Below are positions 40,508 through 48,152 of a DNA stretch of 64,000 nucleotides, in pieces (position 1 is the stretch's first letter; every line of letters begins with the position of its first letter). A program made the position numbers and the translations under genes. Where the stretch lies: positions 1 to 64,000 of the forward strand of contig CAYVWB010000011.1 in the NCBI GenBank assembly GCA_964455395.1. Direction: 5' to 3'. The DNA is from CAYVWB01 sp964455395 (GTDB lineage Bacteria > Desulfobacterota > Desulfovibrionia > Desulfovibrionales > Desulfovibrionaceae). Under the pieces are notes generated by a model that searched no databases, was not told the DNA's origin, and saw only the letters and a list, made by a program, of their open reading frames with translations.

Positions 40508-41209
40508 ATGGCTTCAGACTATCGCATAATAAATGACACACTTTTTCAGTACATCGAAAGTGTTTCTCCTGTCGAACCGGACTTGCTGAACCGGTTGCGT
40601 CAAGAGACATCGGAGTTGCCGCGGGGCGTCATGCAGATACATCCCCTCCAGGGACAGTTCATGACCCTCCTCATCAAGTCCATCAATGCCGTCAAAGCAA
40701 TCGAAATTGGTGTATTCACAGGCTACAGCAGTCTCTGCATTGCGGAGGCGCTCCCCGAGCACGGAATGCTTGTGGCATGCGACATCAGCAAGGAGTGGAC
40801 AACCATTGCACAGCGTTACTGGGAAGCAGCCAAGATTGAACACAAGGTCGATCTCAAGATCGCCCCAGCCGTAGACAGCCTCGATGCGTTACTTGCAGAT
40901 GGCCATGCGGACACGTTCGACTTCGTGTTCATCGATGCCGACAAAGAGTCTTATGAACACTATTACGAACGTTCGTTGAGACTCTTGCGCCCTGGTGGCG
41001 TCATCATGGTGGACAATGTGCTCTGGAAAGGACTTGTCCTTGACCCCTCTCACAACGACATCGAGACGCAATGCATTCGTGAATTCAACACAAAGAGAAA
41101 ACACGACAGTCGCGTGGATGTAAGCCTGCTGCCCGTGGGTGATGGCGTAACGTTGCTGAGGAAACGAGAGAACGGCCATGCGACGCAAGGAGACGCCCAA
41201 GACGGGTGA
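40508..41209 (+). CDS. SAM-dependent O-methyltransferase (class I, caffeoyl-CoA OMT-like family)
   Basis: This 233-aa protein belongs to the small class I O-methyltransferase family (Methyltransf_3). Visible motifs: the SAM loop AIEIGVFTGYSSL (about 60-75), LVACDISKEW, then FVFIDADKESYEHYYE and GGVIMVDNVLWKG, which in the family carry the metal-binding Asp/Asn residues. GAGG about 7 nt before ATG supports the start. It stands alone, divergent from PKS gene A across an AT-rich region. Family members commonly methylate catechols or hydroxyls of secondary metabolites, so tailoring of the polyketide is plausible. That role is inferred from position only. It could instead be a general housekeeping methyltransferase. 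Confidence 0.88.
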   Translation: MASDYRIINDTLFQYIESVSPVEPDLLNRLRQETSELPRGVMQIHPLQGQFMTLLIKSINAVKAIEIGVFTGYSSLCIAEALPEHGMLVACDISKEWTTIAQRYWEAAKIEHKVDLKIAPAVDSLDALLADGHADTFDFVFIDADKESYEHYYERSLRLLRPGGVIMVDNVLWKGLVLDPSHNDIETQCIREFNTKRKHDSRVDVSLLPVGDGVTLLRKRENGHATQGDAQDG

Positions 41210-41256
41210 CAACAGGCGTTTCAACAGAACCCGCCACGCGGGTCGCAGGTTGTCAC
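41206..41256. terminator. Nested inverted repeat between convergent genes
   Basis: GTGACAAC (41206-41213, containing the methyltransferase stop) pairs with GTTGTCAC (41249-41256). Inside it ACCCGC (41229-41234) pairs with GCGGGT (41238-41243). It sits between two convergent genes and probably serves as a bidirectional terminator, although no clear T run follows. Confidence 0.5.
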
Positions 41257-41274
41257 ATGGCGCTGGGGAGGCGG

Positions 41275-42384
41275 CTAGCTCGGTGAAACGGCGGCGCTGG
41301 ACGCCTGAACACAAGCGTCATACTCCTGACGAAGCGTCTCGATGAGCTCCTTGACGGAGAGTAGCTTCGTGATGCGATGGACGTTCTGGCCGGCGAAGGC
41401 AAGGCCTTTGGCAAGGTTGCCCAGCCTGGCGTTGATGAGCGCCAAGGCGATGCAGAAGGGGCTGCTCTCGTAGTCGCACGTTTTGATGCAGTGGTAGGGG
41501 CAGCTGAACGGGACCTTGCCCCCTTGCTCCATGGCAGCCACGAAACTGTTGCGCAGGGCCCGACCCGGCATGCCCACAGGGCTCTTGATGATGGTGAGAT
41601 CCTCTTCCCGGGCGTCCACATACGCCTGCTTGAAGGCGGGGTCCGCATCACACTCATGGGTGGCCACGAAACGCGTGCCCAGCTGCGCGCCTGCAGCGCC
41701 GAGCTCCATGAAGCGGTAGATGTCCGCGCCGGTGTACACCCCTCCGGCAGCGATGACCGGGATGGCCCGACCAGCCTTGCCCTCATAAGGACGCACGGCA
41801 TCCACCACGGCTGGCGCCAGATTTTCCAGACGATATGCAGGATCTTCGAGTTGCGCTTCGGTGAAGCCCAGATGCCCGCCGGCCAGAGGGCCTTCCACCA
41901 CGAACGCGTCCGGCAGCCGGCTGAATTTTTGCAGCCACCCCTTGCAGAGCAACGCCGCGGCTCGCGCCGAGGAGACGATGGGAACGAGCTTCGGACCGGG
42001 GCCGTCGTCCGTCTTGACGAATTTGGGAAGAGTCAAGGGCAGCCCGGCGCCGGAAAAGATGATGTCGACCCCTTCGTCCACGGCCGCAGCGATGGACTCG
42101 GCGTAGTTGGTCAACGCGACCATGATGTTCACGCCCAACACGCCTTTGGTCATTGCACGGGCCTTGCGGATTTCACGACGCAGAGCGCGCGTGTTCGCCG
42201 CCACATAATCGGTCTTGAAGTCGGGCTCGGGATACCCGAGACCCACGGCGGCGATGACGCCCACGCCGCCCTCTTCCGCAACGGCCGAGGCCAGGTTCGC
42301 ACCGGAGACGCCGACCCCCATGCCGCCTTGGACAATGGGCGTCGGAGCGACGAGGTCGCCTATCACGAGGGAGGGGAATGACAC
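41275..42384 (-). CDS. FMN-dependent nitronate monooxygenase-family oxidoreductase
   Basis: This 369-aa TIM-barrel flavoprotein belongs to the 2-nitropropane dioxygenase/FabK/PfaD superfamily. Visible: the N-terminal VQGGMGVGVSGANLAS, FSGAGLPLTLP, VEGPLAGGHLGF, and the phosphate-binding VIAAGGVYTGADI and GAAGAQLGTRF. A Cys-rich segment CPYHCIKTCDY lies near the C terminus. AAGGAAG upstream supports the ATG at 42384. The family includes nitronate monooxygenases, FabK-type enoyl reductases and the trans-acting enoyl reductases of trans-AT PKS clusters. The length and the cysteine motif fit common stand-alone bacterial nitronate monooxygenase-like proteins better than PfaD-type trans-ER proteins, which are longer. 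A link to the PKS is suggested only by location. It converges with the O-methyltransferase. Confidence 0.85.
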   Translation of the reverse strand: MSFPSLVIGDLVAPTPIVQGGMGVGVSGANLASAVAEEGGVGVIAAVGLGYPEPDFKTDYVAANTRALRREIRKARAMTKGVLGVNIMVALTNYAESIAAAVDEGVDIIFSGAGLPLTLPKFVKTDDGPGPKLVPIVSSARAAALLCKGWLQKFSRLPDAFVVEGPLAGGHLGFTEAQLEDPAYRLENLAPAVVDAVRPYEGKAGRAIPVIAAGGVYTGADIYRFMELGAAGAQLGTRFVATHECDADPAFKQAYVDAREEDLTIIKSPVGMPGRALRNSFVAAMEQGGKVPFSCPYHCIKTCDYESSPFCIALALINARLGNLAKGLAFAGQNVHRITKLLSVKELIETLRQEYDACVQASSAAVSPS

Positions 42385-42960
42385 GGATCGCTTCCTTGGA
42401 AAAAAGTGTGGGGCGTCGGGAAGGACGGCTGGAGACCTGCCGGCGCGCTACCGCCCACTCTGGGGCGCAACTGCCCGCAACCGCTCTCGAATGCGAAAAT
42501 GCTGAGCGTTGACGGCGGCCTGCTGGAGTAATGCAGGCCCGTTGCGGAGGATGGCGACAGCAAGGGGAACGTGGCGTACGCCCCCCCCCAGCCTTCATCA
42601 TCAAGGATCACCGGGTATCCGAAGACTGGAAAAGGCAGTCCGCGGAATGCTGCGGATGCTCAACGCTGTCTTTGAATTCGGAGACGGTACACTATCCCCA
42701 CGGCGGACGCAAAGCATTTCATGATCGAAGCTTTTTTTCGTGATGTCATATGGTTACGATAACGCCCTCGCACACACGTCGGCTTTTGCCACTGTTCCGC
42801 GGAACCCGCGGTGGACCCTCCACTTCACGAGACGTGACGCCGGCCGGCGCCGCCGCCGAAGCGTCGTCCACGGTTCGACGCCCCCCCGCTTCGTGAGGCG
42901 CTACAATTGCTCCGGGTGCGCCATAAGCGTCACCTTGCCCTCGACCTTGGCAGAGATAGC
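42385..42960. other. Intergenic region between divergent flavoprotein and metal ATPase genes
   Basis: About 575 bp with no gene I can support. Short frames present on both strands lack ribosome sites and family features. It must carry the promoter of the flavoprotein gene, which I could not place. Confidence 0.6.
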
Positions 42961-42989
42961 TTGACACACAAAATATTCCATCCTAAAAA
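42961..42989 (+). promoter_or_regulatory. Sigma70-type promoter of the metal ATPase operon
   Basis: Perfect TTGACA (42961-42966), 17-nt spacer, TAAAAA (42984-42989), then 37 nt to the ATPase ATG at 43027. It rules out the more upstream in-frame ATG at 42907, which precedes the promoter. Confidence 0.65.
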
Positions 42990-43026
42990 TTCTTTTCATC
43001 AAAATCATTTTTGGAGCAGGATCATC

Positions 43027-44928
43027 ATGATAGGTCGTTTTTCCAATCTTGGCGCATACAAAGAGCTTGTCACCGCTCGTGAGTTCGTGCTGTGCCTCGG
43101 TGGCGGCGCGCTCGCGCTGGCTGGCTACCTTTGGAGCTGGGCCGGGATATCCCCCGCCTGGATAGGCGCCGCCATGGCGCTGGCCGCAGTGGCCGTCAAC
43201 GGACTGCCCATCATCCGCGGCGCCATCGAAGGCCTCTTGCAGCGTCAGGTCAACGTGGACGAACTGGTCAGCCTGGCCATTGCGGCGTCGTTGATCCAAG
43301 GGGAATTCGTCACCGCCGCCGTGGTCAGCTTCATCATGACCCTCGGGGCTCTGGTGGAGGAAGCCGTCAGCGAGTCGGCTCGGCGCTCCATCCAGGCTCT
43401 GGCCAAGATGACGCCCGACAAGGCGACGCTGGTGACGGACGAGGGCGAACGCGTGGTCCCCGTGGCGGACATCCGAGAGGGCGATCGCTTGCTCGTCAAG
43501 CCGGGCGAGCGCATCCCCGTGGATGGCGTCATCCTCGCCGGCGCCGCCGCCATGGACGAGTCCTCCGTCACCGGCGAGTCCATCCCCAGAACGCGCAAGG
43601 AAGGCGACCAGGCCTTGGCCGGGACGCTGGACTACAACGGCGTCATCGAGATTCGCGCCACCCACGTGGGCGACGACACCACCCTCGGCAAAGTGGTGCA
43701 GCTCGTGACCGAAGCCGAAGCGCAGAAACCCGACGCCGTGCGTTTCGTGGACCGCTACGCCCGGTGGTTCACCCCCGTGGTGCTGGCGTGCGCCGCCCTG
43801 GCGTGGGCCCTCTCCGGCGAGGCGAGCCGCGCCGTGGCCGTCTTGGTGGCGGGCTGTCCGTGCGCGCTGCTCATGGCTGCGCCCACAGCCACGGTGGCGG
43901 CTGTGGCCCGCGCTGCCCGCTCCGGCGTGCTGGTGAAAGGCGGCGGCCATCTGGAGGAAATCGCCCGCGTGGACACGGTCCTCTTCGACAAGACAGGCAC
44001 CCTCACCCTGGGCGAGCCCCGCGTGGAGGAAGTCGTCACCGAGGACGGCGTCGCCACGGTGGAAGTCATCGCCTGCGCAGCCGGCGCGGAGCAGCACTGC
44101 ACGCACCCCCTGGCCCGCGCCGTGATGAAAGCCGCGCACTACGCCAAGATTACCGTGACCAAGGCCGAGAACGTCCTCAGCGAAATCGGCATCGGCGTAC
44201 GGGCCGTGCTCGACGGCCGCGTCATCGAGGTGGGCAGCGCGTACCTGGGCAGCGGCGAGGCCTCGCTGCCTGCGCCCCTCAAGTCGAGGCTTGCGGTCAT
44301 GAAGGAACAGGGCGCGACGCCGCTGGTGGTCTACCGAGACCAGCAGGCCATCGGCCTCCTCGCAGTGACGGACACGATCCGGGAGACGGCGCGTACGACA
44401 GTGGATGCGCTCCGCGAGTTGGGCGTGACCCGCATGGGCGTGCTTTCCGGGGACCATGAGCAGTCCGTGGCGCGCATCGCCTCGGCGACAGGCATCCGGG
44501 AGACGTGGCACGGGCTGAAGCCGCAGGACAAGCAGGAGGTCATCAAAACGTTCCAGGAGGAGGGCCGCCGGGTGCTGTTCGTGGGCGACGGCGTGAACGA
44601 CGCTCCGGCCCTGGCGCAGGCCGACATCGGCGTAGCCATGGGCGCTGCGGGCACGGATGTGGCGCTGGAGACTGCGGGCGTCGCCCTCACTCACGACGAA
44701 GTGGCCCGGCTGCCTTTCCTCGTGCGGCTGGCCCGGCGTATGCTCACGCTCATCAAGGTCAACATCGGGCTGGGGCTGCTCTTCAACGTCGTCGCCATCC
44801 TGGGCGGTTCCTACGGCGTACTGAGCCCCATCGCTGCGGCGGTCTTCCACAACGCGGGCTCCATCATCGTGGTCGCTTCCTCGGCGAGTCTCTACTTCTT
44901 TCGCGACCCAAACGCAGCCGTCAAGTAG
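43027..44928 (+). CDS. P1B-type heavy-metal translocating ATPase
   Basis: This 633-aa membrane pump uses ATP to export a transition metal across the inner membrane. All core motifs are visible: TGES in the actuator domain, the intramembrane metal site CPC (residues 277-279), the phosphorylation loop DKTGT (Asp321), HP in the nucleotide domain and GDGVNDAPAL in the hinge. There is no N-terminal heavy-metal-associated domain. The last membrane helix reads HNAGSIIVVASSASLYFF, unlike the classic Cu(I) consensus, so the metal (Zn/Cd/Pb, Mn or Co) is uncertain. GGAG/AGGA before 43027 and the promoter at 42961 fix the start. A MarR-family regulator follows 19 nt downstream, probably in the same operon. 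Confidence 0.93.
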   Translation: MIGRFSNLGAYKELVTAREFVLCLGGGALALAGYLWSWAGISPAWIGAAMALAAVAVNGLPIIRGAIEGLLQRQVNVDELVSLAIAASLIQGEFVTAAVVSFIMTLGALVEEAVSESARRSIQALAKMTPDKATLVTDEGERVVPVADIREGDRLLVKPGERIPVDGVILAGAAAMDESSVTGESIPRTRKEGDQALAGTLDYNGVIEIRATHVGDDTTLGKVVQLVTEAEAQKPDAVRFVDRYARWFTPVVLACAALAWALSGEASRAVAVLVAGCPCALLMAAPTATVAAVARAARSGVLVKGGGHLEEIARVDTVLFDKTGTLTLGEPRVEEVVTEDGVATVEVIACAAGAEQHCTHPLARAVMKAAHYAKITVTKAENVLSEIGIGVRAVLDGRVIEVGSAYLGSGEASLPAPLKSRLAVMKEQGATPLVVYRDQQAIGLLAVTDTIRETARTTVDALRELGVTRMGVLSGDHEQSVARIASATGIRETWHGLKPQDKQEVIKTFQEEGRRVLFVGDGVNDAPALAQADIGVAMGAAGTDVALETAGVALTHDEVARLPFLVRLARRMLTLIKVNIGLGLLFNVVAILGGSYGVLSPIAAAVFHNAGSIIVVASSASLYFFRDPNAAVK

Positions 44929-44947
44929 TCGACGCAGTGCAAGAGCC

Positions 44948-45373
44948 ATGGACAACTCGAATCATATCGAAGCGTTGACGCAGCTCCTCGTGGAGTTCTA
45001 CGAGCGCTTTTCCTCCTGGGAGCAAGGGGTCGTGAAGGGTTCGCCCATCACCCTGCCACAGATGCACACCCTGGAGGTGCTGGGCTCCATGGGGCAGATG
45101 CGGATGAAGGAGCTGGCGGAGACCATGGGCGTGACCACCGGTTCGCTCACCGTGCTGGTGGATCGTCTCGTCAAGAGCGGACTGGTGGCGCGGGAGCCCA
45201 ACGAGCACGACCGGCGCTCCATCATGGTCCGCCTGACGGCTGATGGAGAAGCGCTCTTTCAGGAGCATCACGACCTCCACAACCAGCTCACCCACGAGTT
45301 GGTGAACGCCCTGGAGCCCGAGGAAACCGAAGCGCTCATGCGTATCCTCAAGAAGATCAACAGCCACATCTGA
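44948..45373 (+). CDS. MarR-family transcriptional regulator
   Basis: This 141-aa winged-helix protein has the family pattern MRMKELAETMGVTTGSLT (recognition helix region, about 55-75) and the wing EPNEHDRRSIMVRLT with the conserved DxR. Flanking helices would dimerise. It begins 19 nt after the metal ATPase stop and is probably co-transcribed, so it may repress or sense for that operon. MarR proteins usually bind small aromatic ligands or sense oxidants. Direct metal sensing (as in the AdcR subgroup) is possible, but I see no clear Cys/His cluster to support it. Confidence 0.88.
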   Translation: MDNSNHIEALTQLLVEFYERFSSWEQGVVKGSPITLPQMHTLEVLGSMGQMRMKELAETMGVTTGSLTVLVDRLVKSGLVAREPNEHDRRSIMVRLTADGEALFQEHHDLHNQLTHELVNALEPEETEALMRILKKINSHI

Positions 45374-45704
45374 GACGTCCCCTCACCCCCCCCCTCCTCC
45401 CGCACCACAGGGTCGGCGGCGTGACGCGACTTTCCCCCGAAAAGAGCCCTGCAGCCTGACGCAGAACGGACGGCGGCATTGACCGGTTGCGCCAAGTCGC
45501 TTCCCTTCTCGCCTGCGTGAATCGCCGTATCGCGTTTGCGGTCTGCGGGCCTCGGCGGCTGGTCTGCTTGTGGAACATGGCGTGGCTTCGAGAATCGCAC
45601 AGCTTCCGAGTACTCCCTGAAATGTCCCGCTATCCCAAGCAGTCGTGGGTATGCATGATGAATTGGTCATGAAAAACCACGAATCGCGACCCATGGGAGG
45701 ACTC
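45374..45704. other. Intergenic region upstream of the octaheme cytochrome
   Basis: About 330 bp without a gene. TTGACCGGTTGCGCCAA at 45479-45495 is an imperfect TTG-CAA palindrome reminiscent of CRP/FNR-family (HcpR-like) sites, which would fit control of nitrogen-oxide detoxification. This is a weak match. The open frame upstream of 45705 lacks a ribosome site. Confidence 0.4.
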
Positions 45705-47045
45705 ATGTCGTCATCCTTCGAACGTCCGCAACTGCGGCGGTTCCTCGTCTGTTGCGCATTGACCGCCGCCGCCCTCGCGCTCAGCTGCTTCGCGCCGCAT
45801 GGCTTGGGCCTTCTGCACGCCAAGGCCGAAGCCACGCCGGAGCAATGCGTGCAGTGCCACCAGGGGGTTTCGCCCAGAATCGTGCAGGACTGGGAGCACA
45901 GCGCCCACAGCGAGGCGGGCGTGAACTGCGTCTCCTGCCACGGCGACAGCCACGATTCCCCCAAGAACCCGGAGCTGGCCAAGCTCGCCACGCCGGAGAC
46001 CTGTCGCGAATGCCACCCCGAGCGCGTCGAACAGTTCGAAGCAGGCAAGCACGCCCTGGCGTGGGATTCTTTCCAGGCCATGCCCACCACCCATTGGCAG
46101 CCCATGACCCTGCGCACGGGATTGCAGGGCTGCGCCGGCTGCCACAAGATCGGCATGAAGTCCGAAGAAGAGATCCGCAAACTCCGTGAGCAAGGCGCGG
46201 ACTACGGCGCCGGCGCCTGCGATTCCTGCCACACGCGCCACCTCTTCTCGAAAAAGGAAGCCCAGTCGCCCCAAGCCTGCCGTACTTGCCACATGGGCAT
46301 GGACCACCCCCAGTGGGAGATGTACGAATCCTCCAAACACGGTGTGCGGCATCAGCTCAAAACCTCCGGCGCCCTGCCCGAGGACGCCGCCGCCCCCACC
46401 TGCCAGACCTGCCACATGAACGAAGGCGACCACGCCGTGATGACTGGGTGGGGCTTCCTGGCCGTGCGGTTGCCCATGCCCGAGGATGAACAGTGGGCCA
46501 AGGACCGCGCCACCGTGCTGAAGGGCCTTGGCGTACTGGACCCCGACGGCGACCCCACGGATCGCCTGGACGTGGTGAAGCAGGCCAAAGTGGCCCGGCT
46601 GACCGAGGAAGCCTTCCAGAAACAGCGCGACGAAATGGTCGCCATCTGCAGCGACTGCCACACCGAGACCTACGCCCGCGACGAACTCGCCAAAGGCGAC
46701 GACATGATCCGCATTGCAGACAGCCTCATGGCCGAGTCCATCCGCACCGTGGCCGCCCTCTATCAAGAGGGAATCCTTGAAAAGCCGGAGAGCTACGCGT
46801 TTCCATACCCGGACCTGCTCACCTTCCACGACGCGCCCAGCGAAATAGAAACGCGGCTCTGGCTCATGTTCCTGAAACATCGCATGCGGATGTTCCAGGG
46901 GTCCTTCCACATGAACCCTGATTACGCCCTCTGGTACGGCTACAGCGAGATGATCCGCGACCGCAACTGGATCAACGAGCGCGCCGAAGAGCTGCGACGC
47001 CGCCGGGCAGTGGCTGACAAATTGGACCTCAACGACAAGGAGTAG
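45705..47045 (+). CDS. Octaheme c-type cytochrome, hydroxylamine oxidoreductase-like
   Basis: The protein has exactly eight CXXCH haem sites (CVQCH, CVSCH, CRECH, CAGCH, CDSCH, CRTCH, CQTCH, CSDCH) and the size (446 aa) of the octahaem HAO-like family. The N terminus has a hydrophobic helix (FLVCCALTAAALALSCF), a signal peptide or anchor for export to the periplasm. GGGAGG four nt before the ATG at 45705 decides the start over upstream in-frame ATGs. In non-nitrifying anaerobes this family is thought to reduce nitrite or hydroxylamine; I cannot tell direction or substrate from sequence. Its stop overlaps the ribosome site of the next gene, a hemerythrin, so the two form an operon that fits defence against reactive nitrogen species. 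Confidence 0.9.
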   Translation: MSSSFERPQLRRFLVCCALTAAALALSCFAPHGLGLLHAKAEATPEQCVQCHQGVSPRIVQDWEHSAHSEAGVNCVSCHGDSHDSPKNPELAKLATPETCRECHPERVEQFEAGKHALAWDSFQAMPTTHWQPMTLRTGLQGCAGCHKIGMKSEEEIRKLREQGADYGAGACDSCHTRHLFSKKEAQSPQACRTCHMGMDHPQWEMYESSKHGVRHQLKTSGALPEDAAAPTCQTCHMNEGDHAVMTGWGFLAVRLPMPEDEQWAKDRATVLKGLGVLDPDGDPTDRLDVVKQAKVARLTEEAFQKQRDEMVAICSDCHTETYARDELAKGDDMIRIADSLMAESIRTVAALYQEGILEKPESYAFPYPDLLTFHDAPSEIETRLWLMFLKHRMRMFQGSFHMNPDYALWYGYSEMIRDRNWINERAEELRRRRAVADKLDLNDKE

Positions 47046-47050
47046 GCGCC

Positions 47051-47593
47051 ATGGAGCCCATCGGACCGTTGATGCATGAACATAGACTCATTGAACGTAT
47101 GATCGCCGTGCTGGACAAGGAAGCCCAGCGCCTGGAGGACGGCGGTTCACCGGATCTTCCACTCGTCTTCCAAGGCGTTGAATTCATTCGCATGTACGCG
47201 GACCAGCTCCACCACGGCAAAGAGGAGGACATCCTCTTCAAGGAGCTGGCCCGCAAGGAGCTCGGTGGAGAGCACGAGGCCATGCGTCTGGAGCTCATCG
47301 AAGACCACAAGTACGGCCGCAGGCTGGTGAACGAACTGGAAGACCGCGCCGGCGCCTTCGCCCAAGGCGGCGACGTCACGGCTCTGGCCGAGACCCTGCG
47401 CAAGCTCACGGCCTTCTATCCCGACCATATCGAGAAGGAGGACAAGCGTTTCTTCTTCCCCGTACTGGAATACTTCAGCACGGAGGAACGCCAAGCCATG
47501 CTGGACGAATACGGCGAACTGGAACGCCGGCTGCTCGACGAACGCTACGGCCAGATGGTGGACACGCTGGAAACACGCTACGGCGTCGCCTGA
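47051..47593 (+). CDS. Hemerythrin-like domain protein
   Basis: This 180-aa four-helix protein has His/Glu/Asp residues placed as a diiron site: LMHEHRLIERM, QLHHGKEEDILF, LIEDHKYGRRL and FYPDHIEKEDKRFF. Such stand-alone hemerythrins bind O2 or NO, or repair iron centres. AAGGAG lies across the stop of the preceding octahaem cytochrome, so the pair is co-translated. The cytoplasmic location (no signal peptide) contrasts with the exported cytochrome. The role in oxygen or nitric oxide defence is an inference from family and operon. Confidence 0.9.
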   Translation: MEPIGPLMHEHRLIERMIAVLDKEAQRLEDGGSPDLPLVFQGVEFIRMYADQLHHGKEEDILFKELARKELGGEHEAMRLELIEDHKYGRRLVNELEDRAGAFAQGGDVTALAETLRKLTAFYPDHIEKEDKRFFFPVLEYFSTEERQAMLDEYGELERRLLDERYGQMVDTLETRYGVA

Positions 47594-47623
47594 GACGCCG
47601 GCAATCGGCCTCCCTACACGTCC

Positions 47624-47669
47624 AACGCGGCGGATTCGTCCCTCGACAGGAGAGGCGGACCGCCGCGTT
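47624..47669 (+). terminator. Terminator-like hairpin after the hemerythrin gene
   Basis: AACGCGGCGG (47624-47633) and CCGCCGCGTT (47660-47669) are perfect 10-bp inverted repeats starting 30 nt after the stop, with partial pairing inside the loop and a short pyrimidine tail. Confidence 0.6.
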
Positions 47670-48152
47670 CTTCATGTGAGACGGGCCCTTCAAGGCGTAT
47701 GGGGATGGGCAAGCGTTGCCCCATCTCGACAAGCCGCCTGGCGTAGCTGGCGGCCCCCCATTGGACAAAGTGACGGGGTCGAAACCCTCGGGGGGTGGGT
47801 GCTGGCGGCCCTCCCCTGCCGGCGCATCACCGCGAAGAGTCAGCCAAGACCGTTGTGGGGATAGCATTCGGCCAGCGTGCGCAGCGTTTCGATAACCGGC
47901 GAGTCATCGCGCGACGACGGACGATATCCCCTAACGGTCCGACCCAGACGCGCCGCGGCGCATGACGGCCTGACGCCCAGACCATGCTCGTGGCGCCTAT
48001 GATCGACGAACAGCTCGGACGAAGCGACCTCCACCCTGCGCCCCTACCGCAAACGCCTCGCCCAAAACACTGCCGCCTCGACACGAATTGCCGACGCATG
48101 GTATGATGCAAGAAATCGCCTCTTTCTTCCGCACACCGCCCAGGAGGTACGC
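47670..48152. other. Intergenic region upstream of the CHAT gene
   Basis: About 480 bp with no gene I can support. It contains the promoter candidate for the CHAT gene near its right end; nothing else is recognised. Confidence 0.6.
48078..48107 (+). promoter_or_regulatory. Candidate promoter of the CHAT gene
   Basis: TCGACA (48078-48083), 18-nt spacer, TATGAT (48102-48107), then 45 nt to the ATG. Each hexamer differs from consensus at one base. Confidence 0.5.

Noticed and set aside
42907..43026. Longer N terminus of the metal ATPase
   Set aside because: A strong promoter (TTGACA, 17 nt, TAAAAA) lies inside this stretch, and a ribosome site precedes 43027.
42901..44955. Minus-strand 684-codon open frame over the metal ATPase
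   Set aside because: The plus strand carries all P-type ATPase motifs; the reverse frame is a codon-bias shadow.
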